A DNA stretch of 64,000 nucleotides, taken from the NCBI GenBank assembly GCA_016718035.1, contig JADKEK010000001.1:434001-498000 (forward strand), in the 5' to 3' direction. The notes under the pieces were generated by a model, which was given only the letters and a program-made list of their open reading frames with translations, was not told the DNA's origin and searched no databases. Every line of letters begins with the position of its first letter. The stretch's first letter is position 1. This DNA comes from Bacteroidota bacterium (GTDB taxonomy: Bacteria; Bacteroidota; Bacteroidia; Chitinophagales; BACL12). Shown in pieces: positions 19,332-28,613 of the stretch. Position numbers and translations under genes: made by a program.

Positions 19332-20042
19332 CTACAAAGTCTGAAGCTTAAGAAATATCGCCAAAATTATGATGAATTTATCATAGAAGGCGAGAAATTA
19401 ACCACAGAGGCGCTGTTGGGAAACGCAGAAGTGCTTCTTTTAATTGCAAATGCAGGGTGGATTAAAGAACACAAAGCAACAATACCAGCGCATATACCCC
19501 AACATGAAGTATCGGAAAACGACCTGGAAAAAATTTCATCCTTGTCCACCGCTCCACCGGTTATGGCACTAATGAAACAAAAAAAGGTGTCTATACATCA
19601 ATTTGAAAACTTAAATAACTGGATAATCGCCCTTGATGGAATTAATGACCCTGGCAATATGGGTACCATTTTGCGGACTGCCGATTGGTTTGGTATCGAT
19701 AAAGTTATTTGCAGCGATGATTGTGTAGAATTATACAATCCAAAGGTGGTGCAAAGCACTATGGGGGCTATTTTCAGGGTAGATGTATTGTATACCGGCC
19801 TTGAAACTTTTTTGAAAGACTGTAAAATGCCGGTTTATGGGGCAGTTTTGGAAGGGGAGGACCTCTATACAACGAAGTTCAAACAACCGGGTATACTGGT
19901 TATTGGAAGCGAATCGCATGGAATTCGGCCTGAGGTGCTAAAACATTGCTCCAATCTGATTACCATACCAAGTTTTGGAAAATCTGAATCATTGAACGCA
20001 GGAGTTGCTACCGGTATCATTTTAAGCGAAATCAGACGATAA
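19305..20042 (+). CDS. TrmH/SpoU family RNA 2'-O-methyltransferase
   Basis: The 245 residues contain the three SpoU motifs: motif 1 in LDGINDPGNMGTILRTADWF, motif 2 in VIGSESHGIRPEV, and motif 3 in SESLNAGVATGIILSEIRR. These form the trefoil-knot SAM-binding site. The N-terminal domain (KAEIKHLQSLKLKKYRQNYD, then FIIEGEKLTTEAL) is the SpoU substrate-binding fold seen in rRNA methyltransferases of the TrmH/RlmB group. The target nucleotide is not predictable. It is divergent from the TamL-like gene with overlapping 5' ends, a pairing common in Bacteroidota. Confidence 0.93.
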   Translation: MLTKAEIKHLQSLKLKKYRQNYDEFIIEGEKLTTEALLGNAEVLLLIANAGWIKEHKATIPAHIPQHEVSENDLEKISSLSTAPPVMALMKQKKVSIHQFENLNNWIIALDGINDPGNMGTILRTADWFGIDKVICSDDCVELYNPKVVQSTMGAIFRVDVLYTGLETFLKDCKMPVYGAVLEGEDLYTTKFKQPGILVIGSESHGIRPEVLKHCSNLITIPSFGKSESLNAGVATGIILSEIRR

Positions 20043-20069
20043 TTGTAATGCACCTTTAACGGCACCTAA

Positions 20070-20993
20070 TTATTCCTTAATGTAAATATTAGGGTCTTCA
20101 CCTTTTTGTTTCGGCGTAAAGTCAGGCGCCTGATCCATTTCCAGGTCAAATACTTTTTCTTTAAATCGCCACATGCCTTTTTTGAAATAAAAGCCGACAT
20201 AGGTGCCATCGGGAATATAGGTAAAGTAGATGCCTTCCGACATCGGATTTTCAGGTCGCAGATAACTGATGATTATCATTTTCTCCTTTTCATCATAATT
20301 CATCGCCGGACTTGCATCTTCCTTATACTCAATAATGATGCGCGTTTTAGGGTCTGGATTATCTTTCAGCAAAAACATTGGGTAGCCAAACATTGGAGCA
20401 CCCATTTTATCGAAAGTTAATACATCAACCATTTTTTTATTGCTGAACATATCATTGCCATCCCATCCAAATAATAAATAATAAGTATTGCGTTTATACT
20501 TTTGTTTTACCACATTAAAATATAAACATCCATACCAACTGTTCGCTGAAAGCAAGGTATCCTGTTCATTCCTGATAAAAGGACTCATATCAATCAACGG
20601 AAACATTTTTAACTCCGGATTATTCATCTGAATGGTCCCGTAATAACGATGCGTATGGTCTTTCATCGCCAATTGCCAAGTAATTATTCTGAATGCATTG
20701 TCGTCAGGTTTTACAATCGAAATTGTTTTGATAGAATCAAAAGGGTAGAGGTAGGAGTTTTCGATGAGTAAAGCATACTTCATCTTTTTCAAAAACTGAA
20801 TACAAGCAGTTTCTCTAATTTCCCAACTCAAACTTTGCACCATCGAATCACCTAAAAACCTTAAGGTGTCTTCATATTGTTGCAATTTCATCAGGTTTTC
20901 GGGGGTAATGCCTTTGATTTCGGCAGTTTGAGCCCGTAAACCGGTTGTTAAAAATAGGAGAAAACCGATTGCTATTGTCCTGATGGTCTGCAT
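20070..20993 (-). CDS. Conserved secreted hypothetical protein
   Basis: The 307-residue protein has a signal peptide (TIAIGFLLFLTTGLRAQ) and a mature part rich in aromatic and charged residues (NSWYGCLYFNVVKQKYKRN, YLLFGWDGNDMFSNKKM, IPDGTYVGFYFKKGMWRFKE). It has no lipobox or membrane helix and no motif I can assign to an enzyme. It is likely periplasmic. It converges on trmH with 27 bases between and lies downstream of the thiolase gene, separated from it by a hairpin terminator. I regard it as a real gene because of its length, signal peptide and composition; the function is unknown. Confidence 0.75.
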   Translation of the reverse strand: MQTIRTIAIGFLLFLTTGLRAQTAEIKGITPENLMKLQQYEDTLRFLGDSMVQSLSWEIRETACIQFLKKMKYALLIENSYLYPFDSIKTISIVKPDDNAFRIITWQLAMKDHTHRYYGTIQMNNPELKMFPLIDMSPFIRNEQDTLLSANSWYGCLYFNVVKQKYKRNTYYLLFGWDGNDMFSNKKMVDVLTFDKMGAPMFGYPMFLLKDNPDPKTRIIIEYKEDASPAMNYDEKEKMIIISYLRPENPMSEGIYFTYIPDGTYVGFYFKKGMWRFKEKVFDLEMDQAPDFTPKQKGEDPNIYIKE

Positions 20994-21010
20994 ATTATAC
21001 TTAGTCTAAC

Positions 21011-21041
21011 AATAAAAATGCCTGAGCGTAAAACTCAGGCA
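21011..21041 (-). terminator. Rho-independent terminator after the thiolase gene
   Basis: On the minus strand an 8-bp perfect stem (TGCCTGAG / CTCAGGCA) with a 7-base loop is followed by TTTTTATT. It lies 81 bases past the thiolase stop and also has a T-run on the other side, so it may work in both directions. Confidence 0.75.
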
Positions 21042-21121
21042 TATAAATGGTTTTTTTATGCGTTTTATTGTGCTACCTGTTGTGTATAATCCAAATTTGT
21101 GTAACAGCAGGCTTAATTCAC

Positions 21122-22300
21122 TTACATTCTTTCAATAACAATAGCACTTGCACCGCCACCGCCATTGCAAATACCGGCACAACCGTAACGGGCATTATTG
21201 TTTTGGAGGGCGCTTAACAATGTAATGGTAATGCGTGCTCCTGAGCTACCGATTGGGTGACCGATTGAAACGCCGCCACCATAAATATTGGTTTTGTCGT
21301 GACTGATACCCATATCTTTCATGTTGGCTAATGCAACTACTGCAAATGCCTCGTTAATTTCGAAATAATCGATATCGCTAATGCTTAAACCCGCTGCTGC
21401 AATAGCTTTTGGCATTGCTTTACCAGGTGTAGTAGTAAACCATTCAGGCGTTTGTTGCGCATCGGCAAATGCTAAAATTTTAGCTAAAGGTTTGATGCCC
21501 ATTGCTTCGGCACGTTCTTTACTCATTAACACTACCGCTGAAGCACCATCATTGATATTTGATGCATTGGCTGCTGTAATGGTGCCTGTTTTTTCAAATG
21601 CAGGTGCTAATGATGGCACCTTATCGAATTTCACTTTTGTATAATCTTCATCTTCGCTTACTACAATCGGGTCACCTTTTTTCTGAGGAATAACCACCGG
21701 AACCACTTCATTTTTAAATGAACCGTTTTTCCAGGCAGCAGCTGCACGTTTGTAGCTTTCAATAGCGTAGTTATCCTGGTCTTCGCGACTAAAATTATAT
21801 TCGCGGGCACAGGTTTCGCCACATGAACCCATGTGTTTGTTGCCATAAGGGTCCCAGAGACCATCTTTTATAATACCATCTACCACTTCACTGTTGCCCA
21901 TTTTTGCTCCCCAACGCTCTTTGGTGAGATAATAAGGCGTATTGCTCATGCTTTCCATACCACCGGCAACCACGATATCGCTCATACCCAGCATAATTTG
22001 CTGTGCACCAACCATAATGGCTTTCATACCCGAAGCACAAACTTTATTGATAGTTGTGGAATTCACTGTATCCGGCAAACCTGCAGCCAACATAGCCTGC
22101 GTAACAGGAGCCTGACCAATATTAGCTGGTAACACGTTACCCATATAAATTTCCTGAACATCAGTTCCCTGAATGCCTGCGCGTTCAACGGCAGCTTTAA
22201 TCACATGTGCTCCCAATTGCGGAGCAGTTAAAGAGGCCAATCCACCACCAAAACTTCCAATCGGTGTGCGGGCTACTGATACGATATAAACTTCTTTCAT
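21122..22300 (-). CDS. Acetyl-CoA C-acyltransferase (thiolase)
   Basis: The 392-residue enzyme catalyses thiolytic cleavage of 3-ketoacyl-CoA, or the reverse condensation of acetyl-CoA. All thiolase signatures are present: the acylated cysteine at residue 88 (STTINKVCASGMKA), NEAFAVVALA, the GGGVSIGHPIGSSGARI histidine (about 348), and the second catalytic cysteine in CAGICNGGGGAS (about 378). It could be a beta-oxidation thiolase or an acetoacetyl-CoA thiolase; the sequence does not separate them. It is monocistronic, ending at the hairpin terminator at 21011-21041, with an inverted repeat 82 bases upstream that could be an operator. Confidence 0.93.
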   Translation of the reverse strand: MKEVYIVSVARTPIGSFGGGLASLTAPQLGAHVIKAAVERAGIQGTDVQEIYMGNVLPANIGQAPVTQAMLAAGLPDTVNSTTINKVCASGMKAIMVGAQQIMLGMSDIVVAGGMESMSNTPYYLTKERWGAKMGNSEVVDGIIKDGLWDPYGNKHMGSCGETCAREYNFSREDQDNYAIESYKRAAAAWKNGSFKNEVVPVVIPQKKGDPIVVSEDEDYTKVKFDKVPSLAPAFEKTGTITAANASNINDGASAVVLMSKERAEAMGIKPLAKILAFADAQQTPEWFTTTPGKAMPKAIAAAGLSISDIDYFEINEAFAVVALANMKDMGISHDKTNIYGGGVSIGHPIGSSGARITITLLSALQNNNARYGCAGICNGGGGASAIVIERM

Positions 22301-22381
22301 AATTAGTAAGGTTAAATAAATTTCGCCGCAAAGATAATAATATGGTTGAGAACAGTGCAGTTAATCAATTAGTTCAGAAGT

Positions 22382-22409
22382 GTATAACCAATTCGTTTTC
22401 AGGTTATAC
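22382..22409. promoter_or_regulatory. Inverted repeat upstream of the thiolase gene
   Basis: GTATAACC and GGTTATAC form perfect 8-bp arms separated by 12 bases, starting 82 bases upstream of the thiolase ATG. The dyad without a T-run is more like an operator than a terminator. No regulator gene is adjacent. Confidence 0.35.
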
Positions 22410-22875
22410 CCGCACTAAATTTAATTAAATGGAAGTAAATAAAAATTAATTTTCACACACATCAACTCCGCCTCTCCCTTCTCCGCGCTTTCAGTCCGCT
22501 GAGGCGGGTGAACCCCAAAAACTAATCAGAAAAAAAATGCAGTATAAACATTTTAGCCATCAAAACAACTCCCGGAATATTATCTCCCGCATCATCCCTG
22601 ATTACATAATCAGCAGAATCAATGCAACAGATAATATTCCTCCCCACAAGAGTTTGAACCAGATAACAAATTGTTCGTCCTTTTTTGTCGGACTTTGATT
22701 TTTTCGGTTTGGCATAATTCCCGATTTTCAACTATAAACGGTTGAGCGTATTTTTTGTTGCTTAAAATTTTGTTAATAAGTGTAAAAAGACTGTAAAATG
22801 ACAATTCTGAAAAACAACAATTCAACAGCCTTTAACAGTAGACCGTTTCAATAAATTAAATATTGTAGTAAACAA
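22410..22875. other. Spacer of about 470 bases without a supported gene
   Basis: AT-rich apart from a GC-rich patch at 22466-22514 in which CCGCCTC (22468-22474) is complementary to GAGGCGG (22501-22507), 26 bases apart. Short open frames on the minus strand (22522-22825) have no coding signature. I see no RNA gene. Confidence 0.4.
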
Positions 22876-24096
22876 TTAAATCAAGACACGGTCTATAAGA
22901 TTTTCACCAAACCTGTAAGGTATTTCTGTGAGCGTTGTAATTGGTTTTGTGATGATAATTTTTGCGGATTTTCCTTTTGCTATACTGCCAACACTTCCAC
23001 TTAATTCTAAAGCAGCCGCACCATTTAAAGTAGCAGCATTAAAAGCCTCTTCAGGGGTTAATTTCATTTGAATACAAGCCAGTGCAATTACGAAATTCAT
23101 ATTGCCACTTGGGCATGAACCCGGGTTGTAATCGCTCGCCAAAACAAGTGGTAAACCTGCATCAATTATTTTCCGTCCCGGTGTATAAGGTATTTGAATA
23201 AAAAATGAACATCCGGGTAATGCTACAGGTAAAGTATTACTTTGTAATAATGCATCAATTTCAGCATCTCCTAAATATTCTAAATGATCAACAGAAACCG
23301 CATTATTTTTTATTCCGGTTTGAATGCCTCCGGTATTCGTAAACTGGTTGACATGAATTTTAGGTTTAATATGATATTTCCATGCTGCACTTAAAATTGT
23401 TTCAGTTTCTTCGTTGGTAAAATATCCTTGCTCGCAAAATACATCACAATAATCTGCCAAACCTTCATCAGCAATTTTAGGCAACATATCGTTTATAATT
23501 AAATCAATATATCCTTTGCGATTATTTTTATATTCTGCAGGTAATGCATGAGCGCCTAAAAAAGTCGATTTAATAGTAGCGCGACTATTTTCTTTTAATT
23601 TTCGAATTACCCGCAACATTTTTATTTCAGCTGCGGTATTTAATCCATACCCACTTTTTATTTCTATCGTTCCCGTGCCTAAAGCAATTAAATTTTCTAA
23701 TCGTTCGAATGCATTTTCATATAATTCCTCCACATCCATGGCACCTAATTTTGCCGCAGAATTTAAAATACCACCACCTGCTGCTGCAATTTCCTCATAG
23801 GTTTTTCCTTTCAGGCGCATCAAAAATTCTTCATCCCTGTTCGCAGCGTATACAATATGTGTATGACTGTCGACATACGCCGGAAGTACCATTTTCCCAG
23901 TTGCATCAATGGTGGTGATGTTCAGTTCCGGCATCGTTTCCATAGGACCGAAGTCCACAATTTTACCTGCATCTATCCATAACCAGGCATTATTGATACA
24001 CGGAATTGTGGCCATATCCTTGCCCTTCACCACAGTGCGTTCGCCCTCGTCAGTTTGCCAAAGTGTTTTGATATTGCGGATTAAAATCGCTGCCAT
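22876..24096 (-). CDS. hutI: Imidazolonepropionase
   Basis: HutI hydrolyses 4-imidazolone-5-propionate to N-formimino-glutamate in histidine degradation. The 406 residues (from the ATG at 24096; a TTG nine bases earlier is less likely) carry the metal-binding HTH in PAYVDSHTHIVYAANRDEEF, the GGGI segment of the active-site loop, IKSGYGLNTAAEIKMLRVI, LGAHALPAEYKN, KIHVNQFTNTGGI, and the aspartate motif ASDYNPGSCPSGNM, all as in known HutI enzymes. The other hut genes are not in the window. It is divergent from aroC with 68 bases between the starts. Confidence 0.95.
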   Translation of the reverse strand: MAAILIRNIKTLWQTDEGERTVVKGKDMATIPCINNAWLWIDAGKIVDFGPMETMPELNITTIDATGKMVLPAYVDSHTHIVYAANRDEEFLMRLKGKTYEEIAAAGGGILNSAAKLGAMDVEELYENAFERLENLIALGTGTIEIKSGYGLNTAAEIKMLRVIRKLKENSRATIKSTFLGAHALPAEYKNNRKGYIDLIINDMLPKIADEGLADYCDVFCEQGYFTNEETETILSAAWKYHIKPKIHVNQFTNTGGIQTGIKNNAVSVDHLEYLGDAEIDALLQSNTLPVALPGCSFFIQIPYTPGRKIIDAGLPLVLASDYNPGSCPSGNMNFVIALACIQMKLTPEEAFNAATLNGAAALELSGSVGSIAKGKSAKIIITKPITTLTEIPYRFGENLIDRVLI

Positions 24097-24164
24097 TGCC
24101 TGCAAATATCCATGAAATCGCTGTAATCAGAAAAAAATAAGTGCTTCTGCGTAATTTCGCACCT

Positions 24165-25247
24165 ATGGCAGGTAATGTATTTGGCAACTTGTTTCGCATC
24201 AGCACCTTTGGCGAATCGCATGGTGTAGCCCTTGGTGTGGTTATAGATGGCTGTCCTCCGGGCATTGTGCTCGACTTGGAATTTATGCAGGCAGAAATGG
24301 CCCGTCGCAAACCGGGACAATCGAAAATTGTAACTCAGCGACAGGAAGGCGATGCATTTGAGATTTTAAGCGGTGTTTACGAAGGTCGCACAACCGGAAC
24401 GCCAATCGGTATCATCATCCGCAACGAAGACCAGAAATCGAAAGATTATAATCACCTGTTGGATGCCTACAGACCAAGTCATGCCGATTTTACCTACGAT
24501 CAAAAATATGGTTTTCGCGACCATAGGGGAGGCGGACGGAGTTCAGCACGCGAAACTGCTGCAAGAGTTATTGCCGGAAGTATTGCAAAGCAGTTTTTAA
24601 ATCAATTCGGAATTACCATTCAGGCTTACGTGCAGGCAGTTGGTGATATTCGGGTACATAAACATTATTCCGAATTAGCACTAGATACCATTGAAGATAA
24701 TATTGTGCGTTGCCCTGATCAGGAAATTGCAACGCAAATGATTGATCGTATAGCAGAAATAAAAAAACAAGGCGACACAATTGGTGGTGTAATTGCTTGC
24801 GTAATTAAAAATACACCAGCTGGCATTGGTGAACCCGTGTTCGATAAATTACATGCTGAATTAGGCAAAGCTATGTTGAGTATAAATGCTGCCAAAGGAT
24901 TTGAATACGGCAGCGGCTTTGAAGGAACTACCATGCTGGGTTCGCAACACAACGATATTTTTGAAACAAATGCAGAAGGAAAAATTGTAACCAGAACCAA
25001 TCACAGTGGTGGTATTCAAGGTGGTATCAGCAATGGTATGGATATTTATTTTAATGTCGCATTTAAACCTGTAGCCACTATTTTGCGCCCACAGGAAAGT
25101 GTGAATAATGCAGGAGATGCTGTTATCGTAGAAGGAAAGGGCCGACACGACCCTTGTGTATTACCACGCGCTGTCCCAATAGTTGAGGCTATGGCTGCTT
25201 TGGTATTGGCTGATTATATTTTATTACAAAAATCATATGCTGTTTAA
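24165..25247 (+). CDS. aroC: Chorismate synthase
   Basis: AroC converts 5-enolpyruvylshikimate 3-phosphate to chorismate with reduced FMN. The 360 residues begin MAGNVFGNLFRISTFGESHG, the standard start of the family, so the ATG at 24165 is preferred over one 24 bases upstream. Further signatures are HRGGGRSSARETAARVIAG, GSGFEGTTMLGSQHND, and KGRHDPCVLPRAVPIVEAM at the C-terminus. A TAATTTCG element ends five bases before the ATG (24152-24159). A strong hairpin terminator overlaps the stop codon. aroK, another shikimate-pathway gene, lies 35 kb away. Confidence 0.97.
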   Translation: MAGNVFGNLFRISTFGESHGVALGVVIDGCPPGIVLDLEFMQAEMARRKPGQSKIVTQRQEGDAFEILSGVYEGRTTGTPIGIIIRNEDQKSKDYNHLLDAYRPSHADFTYDQKYGFRDHRGGGRSSARETAARVIAGSIAKQFLNQFGITIQAYVQAVGDIRVHKHYSELALDTIEDNIVRCPDQEIATQMIDRIAEIKKQGDTIGGVIACVIKNTPAGIGEPVFDKLHAELGKAMLSINAAKGFEYGSGFEGTTMLGSQHNDIFETNAEGKIVTRTNHSGGIQGGISNGMDIYFNVAFKPVATILRPQESVNNAGDAVIVEGKGRHDPCVLPRAVPIVEAMAALVLADYILLQKSYAV

Positions 25248-25277
25248 TTTAGGACATTTGTCCTAAATTTAATTTTT
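25246..25277 (+). terminator. Rho-independent terminator after aroC
   Basis: A perfect 10-bp stem (AATTTAGGAC / GTCCTAAATT, 25246-25255 and 25260-25269) with a 4-base loop is followed by a T-rich stretch containing TTTTTT. The stem includes the last two bases of the aroC stop codon and ends 13 bases before the next start. Confidence 0.75.
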
Positions 25278-25282
25278 TAATA

Positions 25283-26017
25283 ATGTCCGCAACTACAGAA
25301 CTTTGGTATATCACAGGCACCTCGTCCGGGTTGGGTAAAGCTATTGCGGAAAAAGTATTACAAAGAGATGGCGCTTTAGTTTTTGGTTACGCACGAAGAA
25401 ATACTATTCAACATCCGCGTTATCATCATCACTTTATCGATTTATCAGATTTGCAGGCCGTGCAACAAATTCAATTTGCACCAACAACACCTGATATTAA
25501 ATTAATTACACTGATAAATAATGCAGGCTTATTAGGTGAAATGACATCAATAAGTAATATTGACAATGAAAAAATTGTGGCTACTTATCATGTGAATGTT
25601 ATTACACCACATATTTTAATGAATACATTTTTGCAAACGTATCAGCATCTCGAGGTAAAAAAATGTATAATTAATGTCAGCTCCGGTGCAGCAAAAACAC
25701 CATATGCAGGATGGAGTATTTATTGCGCTACGAAATCGGCTATAGATATGATGAGTTTGGTTGCCGCAAAAGAACAATCGTTATTGCCTGAACAAACGGC
25801 AACACGTATTATCGCGCTGGCTCCCGGCGTAATGGATACCAATATGCAACAGCAAATACGGAATGCTGATGCTGCGGATTTTCCCGCTAAAAATAAATTT
25901 GTCGATTTGCACAAAAATCAGCAACTTTATCATGTGCAGGACGTTGCCGCTAAGTTTATAGATGTGGTTTTGAATGACGCTCCTGAACAGGAAACCATTC
26001 AACGCATCACACTATGA
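25283..26017 (+). CDS. Short-chain dehydrogenase/reductase (sepiapterin-reductase-like)
   Basis: The 244-residue protein has the Rossmann cofactor motif ITGTSSGLGKAIAEKVL near the N-terminus, the structural NNAG (TLINNAGLLGE), the catalytic serine in INVSSGAAKTPYAGW, and Y-x-x-x-K in YCATKSA. The second half (RIIALAPGVMDTNMQQQIR) resembles sepiapterin reductase and benzil reductase-type SDRs. It uses NAD(P)H; the substrate is unknown. It overlaps the amidohydrolase start by four bases (ATGA), so the two genes are probably translated together. Confidence 0.9.
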   Translation: MSATTELWYITGTSSGLGKAIAEKVLQRDGALVFGYARRNTIQHPRYHHHFIDLSDLQAVQQIQFAPTTPDIKLITLINNAGLLGEMTSISNIDNEKIVATYHVNVITPHILMNTFLQTYQHLEVKKCIINVSSGAAKTPYAGWSIYCATKSAIDMMSLVAAKEQSLLPEQTATRIIALAPGVMDTNMQQQIRNADAADFPAKNKFVDLHKNQQLYHVQDVAAKFIDVVLNDAPEQETIQRITL

Positions 26018-27640
26018 TACCTTTTTTATTTTCCCTATTATGGTTATCAAATCCACCTGAACAAATTGAGGCGGATTTAATTATTACCAATGCTAAAATT
26101 TATACGGTTGATTCCACATTTTCCATTGCTCAAAGTATGGCGATAGATGATGGTAGAATTATGGAAGTTGGAACAACTGCTGCTATTGCTGAAAAATATT
26201 GGTCGCTGAATGTAACCGATATGGAAGGGAAAGTAATTTATCCCGGATTTATAGATGGGCATTGTCATTTTTTACAATACGGTATCGAACAATCCTACAC
26301 CGATTTAACAGGTACAACTTCATTTTTAGATGTAACAGAGCGCATTAAAAAACATGAAATAAGCAAAACAGGCGGATGGGTTATTGGCAGAGGTTGGGAC
26401 CAAAATGATTGGGAAATAAAAGAATTTCCAACCAAGGAAGCTTTAGATAAATTATTTCCGACAACACCGGTGTATTTGGTGCGGGTAGATGGACATGCTG
26501 CATTAGTAAATTCAAAAGCGTTAGAATTAACAGGAGTAACTACAACTACACATGTTGATGGTGGAGTAGTGGAAGTAAAACAAGGACAATGTACCGGAAT
26601 TTTATTGGATAATGCATTGGAATTGGTGACCAAAAAAATGCCGACAAAAAGTAAAACATTTTTAGCCAATGCTGCGATGTTAGCTCAGGAACATTGTGTT
26701 GCGGTTGGATTAACTTCTGTGCAGGATGCAGGTTTGGATTTGTGGGAATTACAAAACTTAAAAATGATGGACGAAAATGGCAAATGGCAAATGCGGATTT
26801 ATGCCATGGCCAATGCAGGTCAAAAAAACTACGATTATTTTAGCGCAAATGGTATGATATATACCGACCATTTACGCATTCGCGCATTTAAATATTATGC
26901 CGATGGTGCGTTGGGTAGCAGAGGTGCCGGTTTATTGCAACCATATAGTGATGATCCTGCAAATTATGGCATTTATTATTTTAGTTACGACTCATTATTA
27001 GCAGAAGCACAAAAAATTTATAACCTCGGATTTCAAATGTGTACACATGCCATTGGCGATAGTGCCAATAGAATGGTGCTCGATATTTATGGAACCGTTT
27101 TACAAGGAAAAAATGATTTGCGTTGGAGAATAGAACATTTGCCAGGTAGTCAATAAAAATGATTTCAAAAAATTTAGTCAATTTAATATTTTGCCTGCAG
27201 TTCAACCTACACATGCCACAAGCGATATGTATTGGGCAGATGAACGTTTGGGTGAAAGCAGAATAAAAACCGCTTATGCCTATAAACAATTATTAAATCA
27301 AAATGGCGTGCTGATTAATGGCAGCGATTTTCCGGTGGAAGCAATAAATCCTTTGTTTGGTTTTTATGCTGCTGTTGCCAGAAAAGACCAACAATTTATG
27401 CCTAAAGATGGATTTCAAAAAGAAAATGGTTTAACCCGACAAGAAGCCTTAAAAGCAATGACCATCTGGGCTGCATACGGAGCATTTGAAGAAAATGAAA
27501 AAGGCAGCCTGGAAGCAGGTAAATTTGCCGATTTTGTGGTATTGGAAAAAGACATCATGACCATACCGGAAAAAGAATTGTTTGGCGTAAAGGTGTTGTA
27601 TACTTATATTGGTGGGGTTCTTGTGTATAATAGCAAATAA
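26014..27640 (+). pseudogene. YtcJ-like amidohydrolase, frameshifted near residue 376
   Basis: The enzyme belongs to the amidohydrolase superfamily (YtcJ/TIM-barrel metal-dependent hydrolase). Metal motif GFIDGHCHFLQYG, GRGWDQNDW and FKYYADGALGSRGAGLL are all typical. The first frame stops at 27156 just after RWRIEHL. The second frame contains NKNDFKKF, PAVQPTHATSDMYWADERLG, GSDFPVEAINPLFGF and the C-terminal AGKFADFVVLEKDI. One extra C at 27142-27143 explains the break; removing it gives HLQVVNKNDFKKF and a 541-residue protein of normal length. An N-terminal signal-like segment (FLFSLLWLSNPPEQ) suggests export. It overlaps the SDR stop by 4 bases. Confidence 0.85.
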
Positions 27641-27658
27641 TGACTCTAAAAGGCATTG

Positions 27659-28180
27659 ATGGAATTAAGATTTACATTGGAGCAAGCAGATTATTATGAT
27701 TTTTACAAATCGCATTTTTGGGTCAGAATCAAGTCCAGACTTGTGTATTTGATTGTTATGTCGCTAATTTTTGGTTACTGTTTAGCTTACCAATTAAATT
27801 CAAGCACATGGTTGTATTTTGTTTATGCCGGGTTACCTATAATATTATTAATACTCATTTATTATCAATTCCCTGTTTGGATAGCAATGCGTAACCTTAA
27901 TAGTGCCCTCAGGCAAAATCCTGATTATTTCGAAGCAAAAACGATGTTCATTTCACCTTCCGGAATTAAATTCCTTAGCGGCAATAATGAAGTTTTCATG
28001 GACTGGAATGCCATAAGTAGAATCGAATTAACTCCAAAATTCATTTCATTGTATCATTCAGATTTAAAAGTATTCCTAATCCCAAAGCGCGCTTTCGATT
28101 CAGAACCGGAATTTGTAAATTGCGGTTCTGAAGTAAAAAATTATATAAAAGCATCATCAAAAGATATACAATTAAAATGA
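27659..28180 (+). CDS. YcxB-like membrane protein
   Basis: The 173-residue protein has two membrane helices (LVYLIVMSLIFGYCLAYQL and WLYFVYAGLPIILLILIYYQ) after a short N-terminal segment MELRFTLEQADYYDFYKSHF, and a C-terminal beta domain with ISPSGIKFLSGNNEVFMDWN and ISLYHSDLKVFLIPKRAF. This layout matches YcxB-like proteins. The ATG at 27659 is preferred to a TTG three bases earlier. It follows the amidohydrolase by 18 bases. The function of the family is not established. Confidence 0.75.
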   Translation: MELRFTLEQADYYDFYKSHFWVRIKSRLVYLIVMSLIFGYCLAYQLNSSTWLYFVYAGLPIILLILIYYQFPVWIAMRNLNSALRQNPDYFEAKTMFISPSGIKFLSGNNEVFMDWNAISRIELTPKFISLYHSDLKVFLIPKRAFDSEPEFVNCGSEVKNYIKASSKDIQLK

Positions 28181-28246
28181 TGAGTAAATATTTAATTAAT
28201 TATATTCACATCACCCATTTGAAACCCAATGTTTAACAAATAAATA

Positions 28247-28570
28247 CTAATATATTTTATTGCACAAGCTGCATTTATACTCCATATAAACACTTTCATT
28301 TCGTGCGAATTTTCCAACCTTAATTTCTTTTTTTGATTGAGCTAAGAACTTGGGAGATCCGCATTTTTTACATAGTGCGGAAGCGTTTCCTTCAACAATT
28401 TCAAGCTTAACGGGTTTTGCAGTAATACTAAGTTGAAGGTTTCTTTTTCGTATTTCTGCATCAATTTGATCTTGAGAACCAGGCAGAAATTCATTGTATC
28501 TGTAATAATAAAACAGATGCAATTCCTGATTATTTAGTTCCTTCAGAAACGAAGATAATTTAGTTGCCAT
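28247..28570 (-). CDS. Small zinc-ribbon-like hypothetical protein
   Basis: This 107-residue cytoplasmic protein has an N-terminal helical part (LSSFLKELNNQELHLFYYYR) and a C-terminal treble-clef/ribbon-like motif formed by CKKCGSPKF and YKCSLCNKIY about 30 residues later, which would bind one zinc ion. Beyond this I do not recognise it. It lies 43 bases upstream of the universal stress gene's 3' end on the same strand, and converges with the YcxB-like gene. Confidence 0.65.
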   Translation of the reverse strand: MATKLSSFLKELNNQELHLFYYYRYNEFLPGSQDQIDAEIRKRNLQLSITAKPVKLEIVEGNASALCKKCGSPKFLAQSKKEIKVGKFARNESVYMEYKCSLCNKIY

Positions 28571-28613
28571 ACTTACTAAATATCGGCACTACAGCGATTA
28601 GATTGTTATTTCA

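Noticed and set aside
22522..22825. Two minus-strand open frames of about 68 residues
   Set aside because: They are in different frames, lack a signal peptide or family motif, and start in AT-rich spacer. Chance frames are likely.
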